A stretch of 64,000 bases of DNA from positions 81,895 through 145,894 of the forward strand of contig NZ_JAMTDQ010000029.1 of assembly GCF_023806635.1 (NCBI RefSeq), in the 5' to 3' direction. The DNA comes from Accumulibacter sp. (GTDB lineage Bacteria; Pseudomonadota; Gammaproteobacteria; Burkholderiales; Rhodocyclaceae). The notes under the pieces were generated by a model. The model was given only the letters and a program-made list of their open reading frames with translations. It did not search any database and was not told the DNA's origin. Made by a program: the position numbers and the translations under genes. How positions within the stretch are numbered: position 1 is the stretch's first letter; the number at the start of each line of letters is the position of its first letter. Positions 9,789 to 17,430 of the stretch are shown piece by piece.

Positions 9789-11636
9789 ATGCGACTCTAT
9801 CTGTCTTCGACGCTTTCCGACCTGGAGGAGGAGCGGCGGGCGGTCAAGGAGGTCCTCAGCGGTCAGTACACGGTCGTCGAGAGCTACGAGGCCGATCCGC
9901 GACCACTCTGGCAAAGCTGTGTCGCCGACGTCGCCACGTGCACGATCTACATTGGCATCGTCGGCCTGCGCTATGGATTCGTTCCGCCGGGGCAGGACAA
10001 GTCGATCACCGAACTCGAGTTCGACGCCGCGCTGGCGGCGGGTCTGCCTTGCTTCGTCTTCGTCCGGGAAGTCGATGCCATCCCAGCCTCCCGGACCGAT
10101 CTGTATACGAAGCAGAATGATCCGGCGCTGATCGAAGCGTTTCGCGCACGCCTGTCGTCCGGCGCGAGCGGCATCCCGCGGGCAGCGCTGTTCACCACCG
10201 CCGACGATCTGAAGGTGAAGGTTCTCAGGGCGCTGCAGCGGCAGCCTGCGCCGGCGCTCGATCGGCCCGTCGGCCTGCCATCGCCGCCGGCCGCAGCGAA
10301 GCCCGCCGCTCCTGAGACCGCTCCACCGCCGCCATCGCCATCGCCGCCCCTGACCGAACTCCAGAAGCTGCTCAAGAGCTACCTGCAGGACAACTGGGCA
10401 GCCTTGCACGGTCATCCGGCATTCCTGCGCGCCAACCTGTTCCCGGACCTCGATCAGGCGGTGCCGCTCAGCGCCGAGCGCGTCTTCGCCATGGCGTGCG
10501 ATGGTCCGCCGATCGAGCTTCTGCTCGGCGCCCGGGAATTTTTTCAAGCCAGGGCGGCGAGGGGTGTCTCGCCCGCATCGTCCGTCTCCGAAAGCGACGG
10601 CATCGTCTGCAGCGCCATCGTCCGTTGCGCGCTCGTCGCCGCCGAGCGTTACGTCAGGGGCAAGGTCGACGGCGGTGCGCATCGCGATCACGACCCCGTG
10701 TGGAGTTCCGATCATCTGGTGGCATGCATCGAAGCCGCGGTGCGGCTGGGCTTTGGGCTGTGTTTTTCGCCAGGGAGCCCGCAGCCCGAGAATGTCTTCC
10801 GCCTCGTCCATCCGGTTCCGGAACCCGGAGTGGCGGGGGAAGAAGGCGCCGCGCTCTCGGCGGCTGAACTCCTGGCAACGATCGAGCGGCGCGAGTTCCA
10901 GACCGGTCAGGACTATGACCCCGATTACCTGCGCGCCTTCATTCGACGTCGTGCCAGCGGACTTGGTACGGCGCTGGTGGTGAGCACGGATGCGGCAGGC
11001 CGTTTCGAGAGCGCGGAACGGCGAGCGGAACTTCTCAAGGATCTGCGCGAGCAGTTCGATCTGCGCACCTTCTTCCAGCGGCGAGGCGAAGACGCGATGC
11101 CGCCCTGGGCCAGACAGATGCAGGACAGCCTGCTGCATGCGCTTGGCCCGGTTCTTGACATCTCGCTGCACAAGGCGGCGATCACGGAGAAAGACATGGC
11201 CCAAAGAGAATCCGAACGTGCCGCTGCACCGGCGGTCACCAACCTCACGATGACTTTCAACGCCCCCGTCGGCACGCTCGCGCAGGCCAACGCCCCGGGG
11301 GCGCAAGCCGCCGCCCGCGACATCGTCAACGGTCTGCAGGGCGCCGAGTTGCTGCAGGTCCTGGCGGCGGTGCAACGGGCGATCGATGCCTGCGCCGCGC
11401 AGCCTGGCGACGCGGCGCAGCGGCGGCTGATGGAGCAGGAACTCGATGAGGTCCGCACGGTGTTGCAGGGAGAAGGGCGCTCGGCGTCCGATGCCAAACT
11501 CGTCAAGCGCTGTCTCGACGGTGTCGAGACGAGCGCCAGGGCATTGAGCAACGGCCGCGCGATCGTCGAAACACTCGCCCCCGTGTGGGCCGGCCTCAAG
11601 CAGTCCTGGCCCGCTTTTCTCGCGCTCTTCAACTGA
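9789..11636 (+). CDS. DUF4062 (TIR-like) putative effector protein
   Basis: A 615-aa multidomain protein. Residues 1-~100 (RLYLSSTLSDLEEERRAV... CTIYIGIVGLRYGFVPPGQ...SITELEFDAAL) are a DUF4062 domain, a TIR-like/nucleoside-deoxyribosyltransferase-like fold common in bacterial NLR-like and defence proteins. A Pro/Ala-rich linker follows at ~151-187, then a mostly helical middle region, a short beta/linker segment (NLTMTFNAPVG) near 480 and a helical C-terminal segment. No signal peptide or TM helix. It is separated from the MoxR ATPase gene by 15 bp, in the same operon as the DGR-diversified FGE protein. That context suggests an effector or signalling component whose activity is gated by the ATPase; this is inference. 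GGAG lies ~10 nt upstream of the ATG. Confidence 0.75.
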   Translation: MRLYLSSTLSDLEEERRAVKEVLSGQYTVVESYEADPRPLWQSCVADVATCTIYIGIVGLRYGFVPPGQDKSITELEFDAALAAGLPCFVFVREVDAIPASRTDLYTKQNDPALIEAFRARLSSGASGIPRAALFTTADDLKVKVLRALQRQPAPALDRPVGLPSPPAAAKPAAPETAPPPPSPSPPLTELQKLLKSYLQDNWAALHGHPAFLRANLFPDLDQAVPLSAERVFAMACDGPPIELLLGAREFFQARAARGVSPASSVSESDGIVCSAIVRCALVAAERYVRGKVDGGAHRDHDPVWSSDHLVACIEAAVRLGFGLCFSPGSPQPENVFRLVHPVPEPGVAGEEGAALSAAELLATIERREFQTGQDYDPDYLRAFIRRRASGLGTALVVSTDAAGRFESAERRAELLKDLREQFDLRTFFQRRGEDAMPPWARQMQDSLLHALGPVLDISLHKAAITEKDMAQRESERAAAPAVTNLTMTFNAPVGTLAQANAPGAQAAARDIVNGLQGAELLQVLAAVQRAIDACAAQPGDAAQRRLMEQELDEVRTVLQGEGRSASDAKLVKRCLDGVETSARALSNGRAIVETLAPVWAGLKQSWPAFLALFN

Positions 11637-11651
11637 CCGACAGGCAAACCG

Positions 11652-12704
11652 ATGACCGCAGCCGCCACCCCCAATTCTCCCTTCGCCGCCCTGCAGCCGG
11701 GCGCGGTCCAGGAACTCGGCGAATCCGCCGGCCAGGCGCGCGCCTGGCACCAGTGGTCGGCGGCCGAAATCGACGCGCTGACGCTGGCCTACGCGGCGCG
11801 CCGGCCGCTGCTCGTGCGCGGCGAGCCGGGCACCGGCAAGACGCAGCTCGCGCGTGCCGCGGCCGACGCGCTCGGCTGGCGCCTGCACGCCGAAACGATC
11901 CATCCGCGCTTCGAGCCGCCCGAGCTGCTGGCGCGTTTCGACGCCGTCCGCCGGCTCGCCGACGCGCAGGCCGGCGCAGGCGCCGAAGACAGGCTCACCG
12001 ACCTGAAGCGCTACTGGCGGCCCGGCGTGCTGTGGAAGGCCTACGGCTGGGAGTCGGCGCAGGACTTCCTGGCCGACGGCGAGCGCGGCATCGATCCGGC
12101 GGCGCCGGCCGGGCACGTCGTGCTGATCGACGAGATCGACAAGGCCGACAGCGACCTGCCGAACAGCCTGCTCGAAGTCCTCGCGCAGCGCAGCTTCCGC
12201 GTCGAGCCGCTGGCGCAGCCGATCGGTGGGCCGAATGCGCAGCCGCCGCTGATCGTCATCACCACCAACGAGGAACGCGAACTGCCGGCAGCCTTCCTGC
12301 GCCGCTGCATCGTCCTGACGCAGCAGCCGGACCCCGGAATGAGCTATCGCGACTGGCTCGTCAGACGCGGCGCGGCGCATTTCGCCGCATTGCCGACGGC
12401 CAGCCCGCCGCGCGCCGAGCTGATCGCGGCGCTGATCCTCGAGCAGGCCGCCGACCAACTGGTCAGCGACAGGCAGCAGGTGAGCAATCTCAACCTGCCG
12501 CCGCCCGGCCTCGCCGAATACCTCGACCTGCTCTACGCCTTGCACGAACTCTTTCCGGGCCAGACCGGCGTGCAGCGGCAGTGGCTCGGTCGCCTCTCGG
12601 CGTACGGCTATCTGAAGCAGGGCGTCGTTGCCGGCCAATCCGGCGTGTCGCAGACGCGGGCGCCGATCGACGGCCTTGCCGCGGCGCCGGCGGAGAATGG
12701 CTGA
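11652..12704 (+). CDS. MoxR-type AAA+ ATPase
   Basis: A 350-aa AAA+ ATPase. Walker A GEPGTGKT is at 57-64, Walker B with sensor context VVLIDEIDKAD near 155-165, and sensor 1 in IVITTNEERELPAAFLRRC, with the arginine-finger region following. MoxR ATPases act as ATP-driven remodelling partners of vWA-domain proteins. Here the stop codon touches the ATG of the 961-aa FGE protein, so the two are translationally coupled and probably form a complex. MoxR ATPases encoded next to a vWA-like/FGE protein and a TIR-like protein are known components of computationally described NTP-dependent conflict systems. No missing motif is seen, so the enzyme should be active. Confidence 0.88.
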   Translation: MTAAATPNSPFAALQPGAVQELGESAGQARAWHQWSAAEIDALTLAYAARRPLLVRGEPGTGKTQLARAAADALGWRLHAETIHPRFEPPELLARFDAVRRLADAQAGAGAEDRLTDLKRYWRPGVLWKAYGWESAQDFLADGERGIDPAAPAGHVVLIDEIDKADSDLPNSLLEVLAQRSFRVEPLAQPIGGPNAQPPLIVITTNEERELPAAFLRRCIVLTQQPDPGMSYRDWLVRRGAAHFAALPTASPPRAELIAALILEQAADQLVSDRQQVSNLNLPPPGLAEYLDLLYALHELFPGQTGVQRQWLGRLSAYGYLKQGVVAGQSGVSQTRAPIDGLAAAPAENG

Positions 12705-15590
12705 ATGAGCCCTCGCGGTCTCGCCGGCCGCTCCGACCTGCTGCGCGCCGCGGTCGCCGTCCACGGCGCGCAAGCCGTCGGCAGCGACGAGGCGATCGCC
12801 GCCGCCCTCGCGCCGCTCGCCCGCCTGCTCGCCCTGCATCCGCAGCCGCAGCGGGCGGAACGGAGCGATCTGCCGGTCGACGAGCGGCAGCAAGCCGCCG
12901 CCGCCAGCGGCCGCAGCGGATCCGGGGCGCCGGCCAGCGCCGCCAGCCGCCGGCTACCGCTGTCGGCGGCGCATTTCGCGCTCGTCGAGTACCGTGTCGA
13001 GGCCGCGGCGACGCCGCCGCACAGCCAGCCGTTGCCGCCGCTGACCCGCCTCGACTGCCAGCCGCGGCGATCCGGCAGCGCGCCGCACTCGCCGCTGGTT
13101 GGCCGCACGCGGCTGTGGCCGGCGTTGCAGCGCGCGCTGGCGTCGCCGCGACGCGGCCCCCTCGACGTGCCGGCGCTGGTCGGCGAACTGTCGCGCGCGC
13201 GTTCGCCGCAGCGCCTGCCGCGGCGGCTGCTGCGCCGCTGGGGCGGCGAGATGGACGTCGTCGTCGATGTCGCGCAGCGGCTCGTTCCCTACGACGCCGA
13301 CTACCGCGAGTTGCTCGGCGAAGTGCGCCGCCGGCACGGCGAGGGCGGTCTGCGGCTGTGGGTCGTCGATGACTCGCCGTTCACCGCGCGCGCGGTCGCT
13401 GCGCCGGGTTGCGCGTCGCCGCCCGCCGCAGCCGGGCCGATTCCCTTGCCGCCGCCGGCGACGCGCGTGCTGATCCTCGGCGACCTCGGGCTGCTCGCCG
13501 GCGATCCCGCGCGCGCCGCGGCGTGGCAGGAGTTCACGCGCCGCCTCGCCGCGCACGGCGCGCTGCCCGTCGCCTGGCTGCCGATGTCACCGGCGCTGGT
13601 GCCGGCGGAGGCGCTGCGTCACGCTGCGCTGCACTGCCTCGATGGCGCGCATGGCCTGCGCGCGTTGCGCGCGCGCAACGCCGGCACGGCGACGGCGCCT
13701 GTTTCGCCACCCGTCGCTCCGTCTGGCGACGCGCCGATCGGCGCGGCGGCGCGGCACCCGCTGCTGCCGGCGCTGCTGACGCGGCTGGCCTGCTGCGTCC
13801 GCGTCGAACCCGGATTGCTGCGCGCCTTGCGCCGTATCGACGCCGATACCGCCGCCGAACCCGGCCTCGAGGCGATCGCCTGGTCGTACGCGCCGGCGGT
13901 CGCCGCCGGCAGCCGCTTCTGTGAACTCAGCCCGGCCGGCGTCGCCGACTACCGCGATCGCTTCTCCGGACTCGCCGCCGCCGAGCAGCAGGAAATCCTG
14001 CGCCGGATCCTCGACGCGCACGCCTGGCGCGGTCGCGCGACCGAAAGCGCCGAACTGCTGATCTGGCAGGCGCATGCCAGGCCGGAAGCGGCCGGCGAAG
14101 AATTCGGCGGCCGGCTCGGCGAAGCGCGCGACTGGTTCGCGCGTTTCGGCGCCGCTGCCGCGGAGACGGTGGGCGACGCCGCCGGCTATGCCGGCGATCT
14201 GTTCGATCGCCATGGCGGCGACCGCGCGTGGATCGAGGCGAACTCGTCGCTGCTGGCGCCGATCTGGGCGCTGGCCGGCGTCGACGACATCCCCGACGGC
14301 CTGCGGCCGGCCGACGTCGCCGCCGCCCGGCGGCGTGCCGGCAGCGAGGCGGTGGCGAGCAGGTGGAGGCTGCGGCAGCAGGACGATCGCTTCGTCCTGC
14401 TGCCCGATCGCGGCGAAGAGCTTGCGGGTCGCTGGCCGGCGTTGACCCTCGAGGGTGGTGCCGTCTGCAGCCTGCGCGGCGATGCCGGCTCGCGGCAGCG
14501 ATGGATCGAAGCGCGCGCGGCGCCGTTGACGCTGCCGCTCGCAGACGCGGCGCAGCTTTCGGCGATCGCCCTCGACAGTGGCCGCCGCCATCATCGTCTG
14601 GCGCGCCTGCAGCGCCCGCCGTGGGCGAAGGAGCTGGGACGCGACAGCCACGGTCTGTATCTCGACGTCGAACTCAATGGCGTCGTCCAGCGTTTTCGCT
14701 GGATCGACCCGGGAGAGTTCCTGATGGGGTCGCCGGGCGATGAACCCGGGCGCGAGGAGAACGAGGGACCGCGCCACCGCGTGCGCCTGACCCAGGGCTT
14801 CTGGCTCGCCGACACCGCGTGCACGCAGGCGCTGTGGCGGGCGGTGATGGGCGGAAGCAATCCGAGCGCTTTTCAGGACGACGCGCGCAACCCGGTCGAG
14901 AACGTGTCGTGGGATGACACGAGTGCCTTCCTGCAACGGGTGTCTTCGCTGGTTCCCGGCGTCGTCGCCGAACTGCCGACCGAGGCCGAGTGGGAATACG
15001 CGTGCCGGGCGGGAAGCGAGACGCCGTTCAGTTTCGGTACGACGATCACTCCCGAGCAGGCGAACTACGATGGGAATTACCCCTATGCAGGCGGCGAGAA
15101 AGGCGTGGACCGGCAGAAGACGGTGCCGGTGAAGTCGTTCGCGCCGACCCGCTGGGGTCTGTACGAGATGCACGGCAACGTCTGGGAGTGGTGTGTCGAC
15201 GGGAAGCGCGCTTACGACGGCAGCGACGAGGAGAATCCGCGCGGCCCCGAGGACGTGGGCGAGTGGCGCGTCGTGCGCGGCGGCTCGTGGGACGACGGGG
15301 CCGTGGGGCTTCGCTCCGCCTGTCGCGACGAGTGGCACCGCGCCATCCGCCTCGGCCCCCTGGGGTTTCGCTTTGCCCTGAGGTCCATCGGCCAGGAGCA
15401 GGCTGCGGGCGCGGAGCGCCCGCAGCAGGACTTCAACCCGGCGGGGCCGGAGGCCCCGCCGGGTTTGGCTGCCTTCCCGGGACGGGAAGGCAGCGTGGCT
15501 GCTTCGGCGGATGCCGAAGCAGCCACGGGCGGGCGCGGCAAGCTGGCCAAGGCGACCCCGAAGCGATCACGCAAGCAGACAAAGAAGTGA
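12705..15590 (+). CDS. DGR target 1: large sensor protein with C-terminal FGE/C-type-lectin-like domain
   Basis: A 961-aa protein. The N-terminal ~300 residues are Ala/Arg-rich and include a segment (EMDVVVDVAQRLVPYD... LRLWVVDDSP... TRVLILGDLGLLAGD) that looks like a degenerate vWA-type Rossmann domain; this assignment is tentative. The middle region is helical. From ~655 the FGE-sulfatase (SUMF1/EgtB/PvdO) fold begins (RFRWIDPGEFLMGSPGDEP, ENVSWDD, LPTEAEWEYACRAG, GLYEMHGNVWEWCVDG, RVVRGGSW). Residues 855-893 are encoded by variable repeat VR1 and end in GFRFALRS. The FGE core lacks the paired cysteines of true formylglycine enzymes, so a ligand-binding role is likely. A 68-residue tail follows, ending in a basic KRSRKQTKK, with its DNA folded into four hairpins. 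The ATG abuts the MoxR stop. Confidence 0.85.
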   Translation: MSPRGLAGRSDLLRAAVAVHGAQAVGSDEAIAAALAPLARLLALHPQPQRAERSDLPVDERQQAAAASGRSGSGAPASAASRRLPLSAAHFALVEYRVEAAATPPHSQPLPPLTRLDCQPRRSGSAPHSPLVGRTRLWPALQRALASPRRGPLDVPALVGELSRARSPQRLPRRLLRRWGGEMDVVVDVAQRLVPYDADYRELLGEVRRRHGEGGLRLWVVDDSPFTARAVAAPGCASPPAAAGPIPLPPPATRVLILGDLGLLAGDPARAAAWQEFTRRLAAHGALPVAWLPMSPALVPAEALRHAALHCLDGAHGLRALRARNAGTATAPVSPPVAPSGDAPIGAAARHPLLPALLTRLACCVRVEPGLLRALRRIDADTAAEPGLEAIAWSYAPAVAAGSRFCELSPAGVADYRDRFSGLAAAEQQEILRRILDAHAWRGRATESAELLIWQAHARPEAAGEEFGGRLGEARDWFARFGAAAAETVGDAAGYAGDLFDRHGGDRAWIEANSSLLAPIWALAGVDDIPDGLRPADVAAARRRAGSEAVASRWRLRQQDDRFVLLPDRGEELAGRWPALTLEGGAVCSLRGDAGSRQRWIEARAAPLTLPLADAAQLSAIALDSGRRHHRLARLQRPPWAKELGRDSHGLYLDVELNGVVQRFRWIDPGEFLMGSPGDEPGREENEGPRHRVRLTQGFWLADTACTQALWRAVMGGSNPSAFQDDARNPVENVSWDDTSAFLQRVSSLVPGVVAELPTEAEWEYACRAGSETPFSFGTTITPEQANYDGNYPYAGGEKGVDRQKTVPVKSFAPTRWGLYEMHGNVWEWCVDGKRAYDGSDEENPRGPEDVGEWRVVRGGSWDDGAVGLRSACRDEWHRAIRLGPLGFRFALRSIGQEQAAGAERPQQDFNPAGPEAPPGLAAFPGREGSVAASADAEAATGGRGKLAKATPKRSRKQTKK
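15267..15382 (+). repeat. DGR variable repeat VR1
   Basis: Aligns without gaps to TR 17136-17251 (116 nt). The first 24 nt, which contain no adenine in TR, are identical. Of the 20 core TR adenines, 14 are substituted (to G, T or C); there is only one mismatch at a non-adenine (G to T). Encodes VVRGGSWDDGAVGLRSACRD...GFRFALRS in the reading frame of target 1. Adenine-specific divergence from TR is the signature of mutagenic retrohoming. Confidence 0.95.
15403..15526 (+). repeat. array of four GGA-loop hairpins downstream of VR1
   Basis: Four perfect stem-loops in tandem, inside the coding sequence for the C-terminal tail of target 1. (1) 15403-15425: 10-bp stem, GGA loop. (2) 15435-15465: 14-bp stem, GGA loop. 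(3) 15468-15494: 12-bp stem, GGA loop. (4) 15495-15526: 14-bp stem, GGAT loop. The stems differ in sequence but share the loop, and gaps are 9, 2 and 0 nt. The first begins 20 nt after the end of VR1, the same distance as after VR2. In the Bordetella phage DGR a hairpin/cruciform 3' of VR promotes target recognition; these are candidates for that role. There is no T run, so they are not intrinsic terminators. Confidence 0.9.
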
Positions 15591-15609
15591 AAGAGGAGAG
15601 CGATCAGCG

Positions 15610-16080
15610 ATGACCCTGCGTTTCTTCGCCATCCCGGCCTGCGACCCCGTGGCGGTCGAGGCCGAACTCAACCAGTTGCTCGCCGCAAGCCGGGTGCTGA
15701 CGATCGATCGGCATTTCGTCGCCTGCGGCGAGTCGTCGTTCTGGGCGGTCTGCGTGCGGATCGCCAGCGGCCCGGGTCCGCTGCCGCAAGCGCTGAAGGC
15801 CGATCAGGGCAGCGCCCGCCGCGTCGATTATCGTGAAGTGCTCAGCGAAGCCGATTTTGCCGTCTTCGCCAGGCTGCGCGAACTGCGCAAGAGCATCGCC
15901 GAGGCCGAAGGCGTTCCGTGATACGCGGTGTTCACCAACGAGCACCTGGCGAGCATGGTGCGTGGCAAGCTGAAGACGCTCGACGCGCTCGGCCGGATCG
16001 AGGGGGTGGGGCCGGGGCGAGTCGATCGCTATGGCGCGCGCTTTCTCGCGCTGCTCGAGCAGGCGCTGGCGCCGGCGTGA
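15610..16080 (+). pseudogene. DGR accessory HRDC-domain gene, interrupted by in-frame TGA
   Basis: The frame begins at ATG 15610 behind GAGGAG and would encode 156 codons, but codon 104 (15919-15921) is TGA. Before it: MTLRFFAIPACDP... FARLRELRKSIAEAEGVP; directly after it, in the same frame: YAVFTNEHLASMVRGK, then GRIEGVGPGRVDRYG. Together this is a continuous HRDC domain, and the stop falls in the middle of it. HRDC proteins replace Avd as the accessory factor in a class of DGRs and sit directly before the RT, as here (9 bp gap). One base change, an assembly error, or a true null mutation would explain it. As written, only a 103-aa protein with half the HRDC fold would be made. Confidence 0.85.
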
Positions 16081-16089
16081 GCAGCGCGC

Positions 16090-17097
16090 ATGCAGCGCCA
16101 GGCGATCACCCTCGCAGCACTTGCCGAGCGCAGGAATCTCGAACTCGCGACCTGGAAGGCGGCGCGCGGCAAGAGCAGCCGGCCGGCGGTGGCGCGTTTT
16201 CTCGATCGGCTCGACGAAAATCTCGACCGGCTTGCGGCCGACATCGTGAGCGAGCGGGCGCCGCAGGGGCGCGCGGTCCGGTTCACGATCCACGACCCCA
16301 AGCGGCGGACGATCCACGCGGCGTGTTTCGCCGACCGCGTGCTGCACCATGCGATTCTCAATCTGGCCGAGCCGCGCCTGGAGCGGATGCTGGTCGATGG
16401 CTGTCACGCCTGCCGGCGCGGCAAGGGCGTCCATTCGGCGGTGGCCGCGGTGCAGCAGAGCTTGCGGGCATACCCGTGGTTCGCGCAGGTCGACATCGAC
16501 GCCTATTTCGCGTCGATCCGTCACGACCTGCTGCTCGAACTGCTCGCCCGACGCTTCAAGGGCGAGCCCTTCCTGCGCCTGCTGGCGCGCATCCTGACCT
16601 GCGGGGCGACGGCTGGAGCAGGCGTCGGCCTGCCGATCGGCGCGCTGACCTCGCAGCACTTCGCCAACGCCTTCCTCGACAGCGCCGACCGCCTGCTGCT
16701 CAGGCAACCGGGTTGCGGCGGGCTGGTGCGTTACATGGACGACATCGTCTGGGGCTGCACCAGCCGGCAGGCGGCCGCGGAGAGCGTCGCGCTGCTTGCG
16801 GCGCACCTGGCGGACGAGCGCGCGCTGAGCCTGAAGCCGCGGCGGCGCATCGCCCGCTCGGCAGAGGGGACGCAGTTCTGCGGCTTTCGCATCCGGCAGG
16901 GCGTCATCCTCGCCAGCCGGCGCAAGCTGGCGCGCTTTCGCGCCGCGCTGCAGCGGATCGAGCGCGTCGCGGCGACCGGCACGGTGGCGGAAGCCGACCT
17001 GCAGCGCGCCAACGAACTCGCTCTGGCGACGCTCGACGGCTGCCAGAGCCTCGGTTTCCGGCAGCGGCTGTTGGCGGCGTACGAATTTCAGGTATAG
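16090..17097 (+). CDS. DGR reverse transcriptase
   Basis: A 335-aa reverse transcriptase. Motifs in order: KRRTIHAACFADRVLHHAI (RT1-2), the RGKG segment, QVDIDAYFASIRHDLL (RT3, metal-binding Asp), GLPIGALTSQ at 180-189 (RT4, the form with SQ that distinguishes DGR RTs), catalytic YMDD at 215-218 (RT5), and the RT6-7 region GTQFCGFRI. No maturase or endonuclease domain is present, so it is not a group II intron RT. It copies the TR RNA with adenine-directed errors for transfer into VR. It follows the HRDC accessory gene and is followed 32 bp later by the TR. All catalytic residues are present, so the enzyme itself looks functional. Confidence 0.95.
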   Translation: MQRQAITLAALAERRNLELATWKAARGKSSRPAVARFLDRLDENLDRLAADIVSERAPQGRAVRFTIHDPKRRTIHAACFADRVLHHAILNLAEPRLERMLVDGCHACRRGKGVHSAVAAVQQSLRAYPWFAQVDIDAYFASIRHDLLLELLARRFKGEPFLRLLARILTCGATAGAGVGLPIGALTSQHFANAFLDSADRLLLRQPGCGGLVRYMDDIVWGCTSRQAAAESVALLAAHLADERALSLKPRRRIARSAEGTQFCGFRIRQGVILASRRKLARFRAALQRIERVAATGTVAEADLQRANELALATLDGCQSLGFRQRLLAAYEFQV

Positions 17098-17129
17098 TGG
17101 GGCAGGGATGTCGGTCACTGCAAAGGAAA

Positions 17130-17251
17130 GCCACCCGCGTCGTGCGCGGCGGCTCGTGGAACAACGAGGCCAGGAGGCTTCGCTCCGCCTGTCGCAACGA
17201 GAGGCACCGCGCCAACCGCAACGACAACCAGGGGTTTCGCTTTGCCCTGAG
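17130..17251 (+). repeat. DGR template repeat TR
   Basis: A 122-nt non-coding template starting 32 bp after the RT stop. Read in the VR frame it would encode RVVRGGSWNNEARRL... with six AAC codons. Every adenine lies in a codon (AAC, AGG, GAG, CAC, GAC, CAG) in which substitution cannot create a stop, as expected of a selected template. VR1 and VR2 match it except mainly at adenines. Its 3' flank (CTGAGCTCGATGG) differs from the flank shared by both VRs (CTGAGGTCCA), fitting IMH* versus IMH. Confidence 0.95.
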
Positions 17252-17311
17252 CTCGATGGAGCCAACGGCATGGACTTGCCGAGAACCATGGACCAGACGC
17301 GACGTCCTGCC

Positions 17312-17329
17312 GGCACGGCTTGCCGTGCC
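17312..17329 (+). repeat. short hairpin downstream of TR
   Basis: GGCACGG-CTTG-CCGTGCC, a 7-bp stem (8 bp if the loop is TT) 60 nt after the TR. It lacks the GGA loop of the VR-linked hairpins and has no T run. It may be part of the structured TR transcript or a weak transcription end; its role is unknown. Confidence 0.4.
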
Positions 17330-17430
17330 CGCGAACCGCAAGGCGCCCGGGGCGCCGGTAGGCGAGAACGGTGGATGCCGGCGCCGACAGCCCCCCGGGT
17401 CGCCGCCTCCGCCTGCCACCGCCCCGCCCG

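Noticed and set aside
15403-15526. Hairpins after VR1 as Rho-independent terminators
   Set aside because: No T run follows any of them, they lie inside an open reading frame, and the downstream HRDC and RT genes need read-through.
12705-15590. Target 1 as a genuine formylglycine-generating sulfatase activator
   Set aside because: The paired active-site cysteines are missing and no sulfatase gene is nearby; the fold is used here as a variable binding scaffold.
15919-15921. TGA in the HRDC gene as selenocysteine or programmed readthrough
   Set aside because: HRDC domains have no Sec, and no SECIS-like hairpin or known readthrough context was seen directly after the codon.
16090-17097. RT as a group II intron or retron
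   Set aside because: No maturase/endonuclease domain, no intron structure and no msr/msd; the SQ-type motif 4 plus a TR/VR pair define a DGR.
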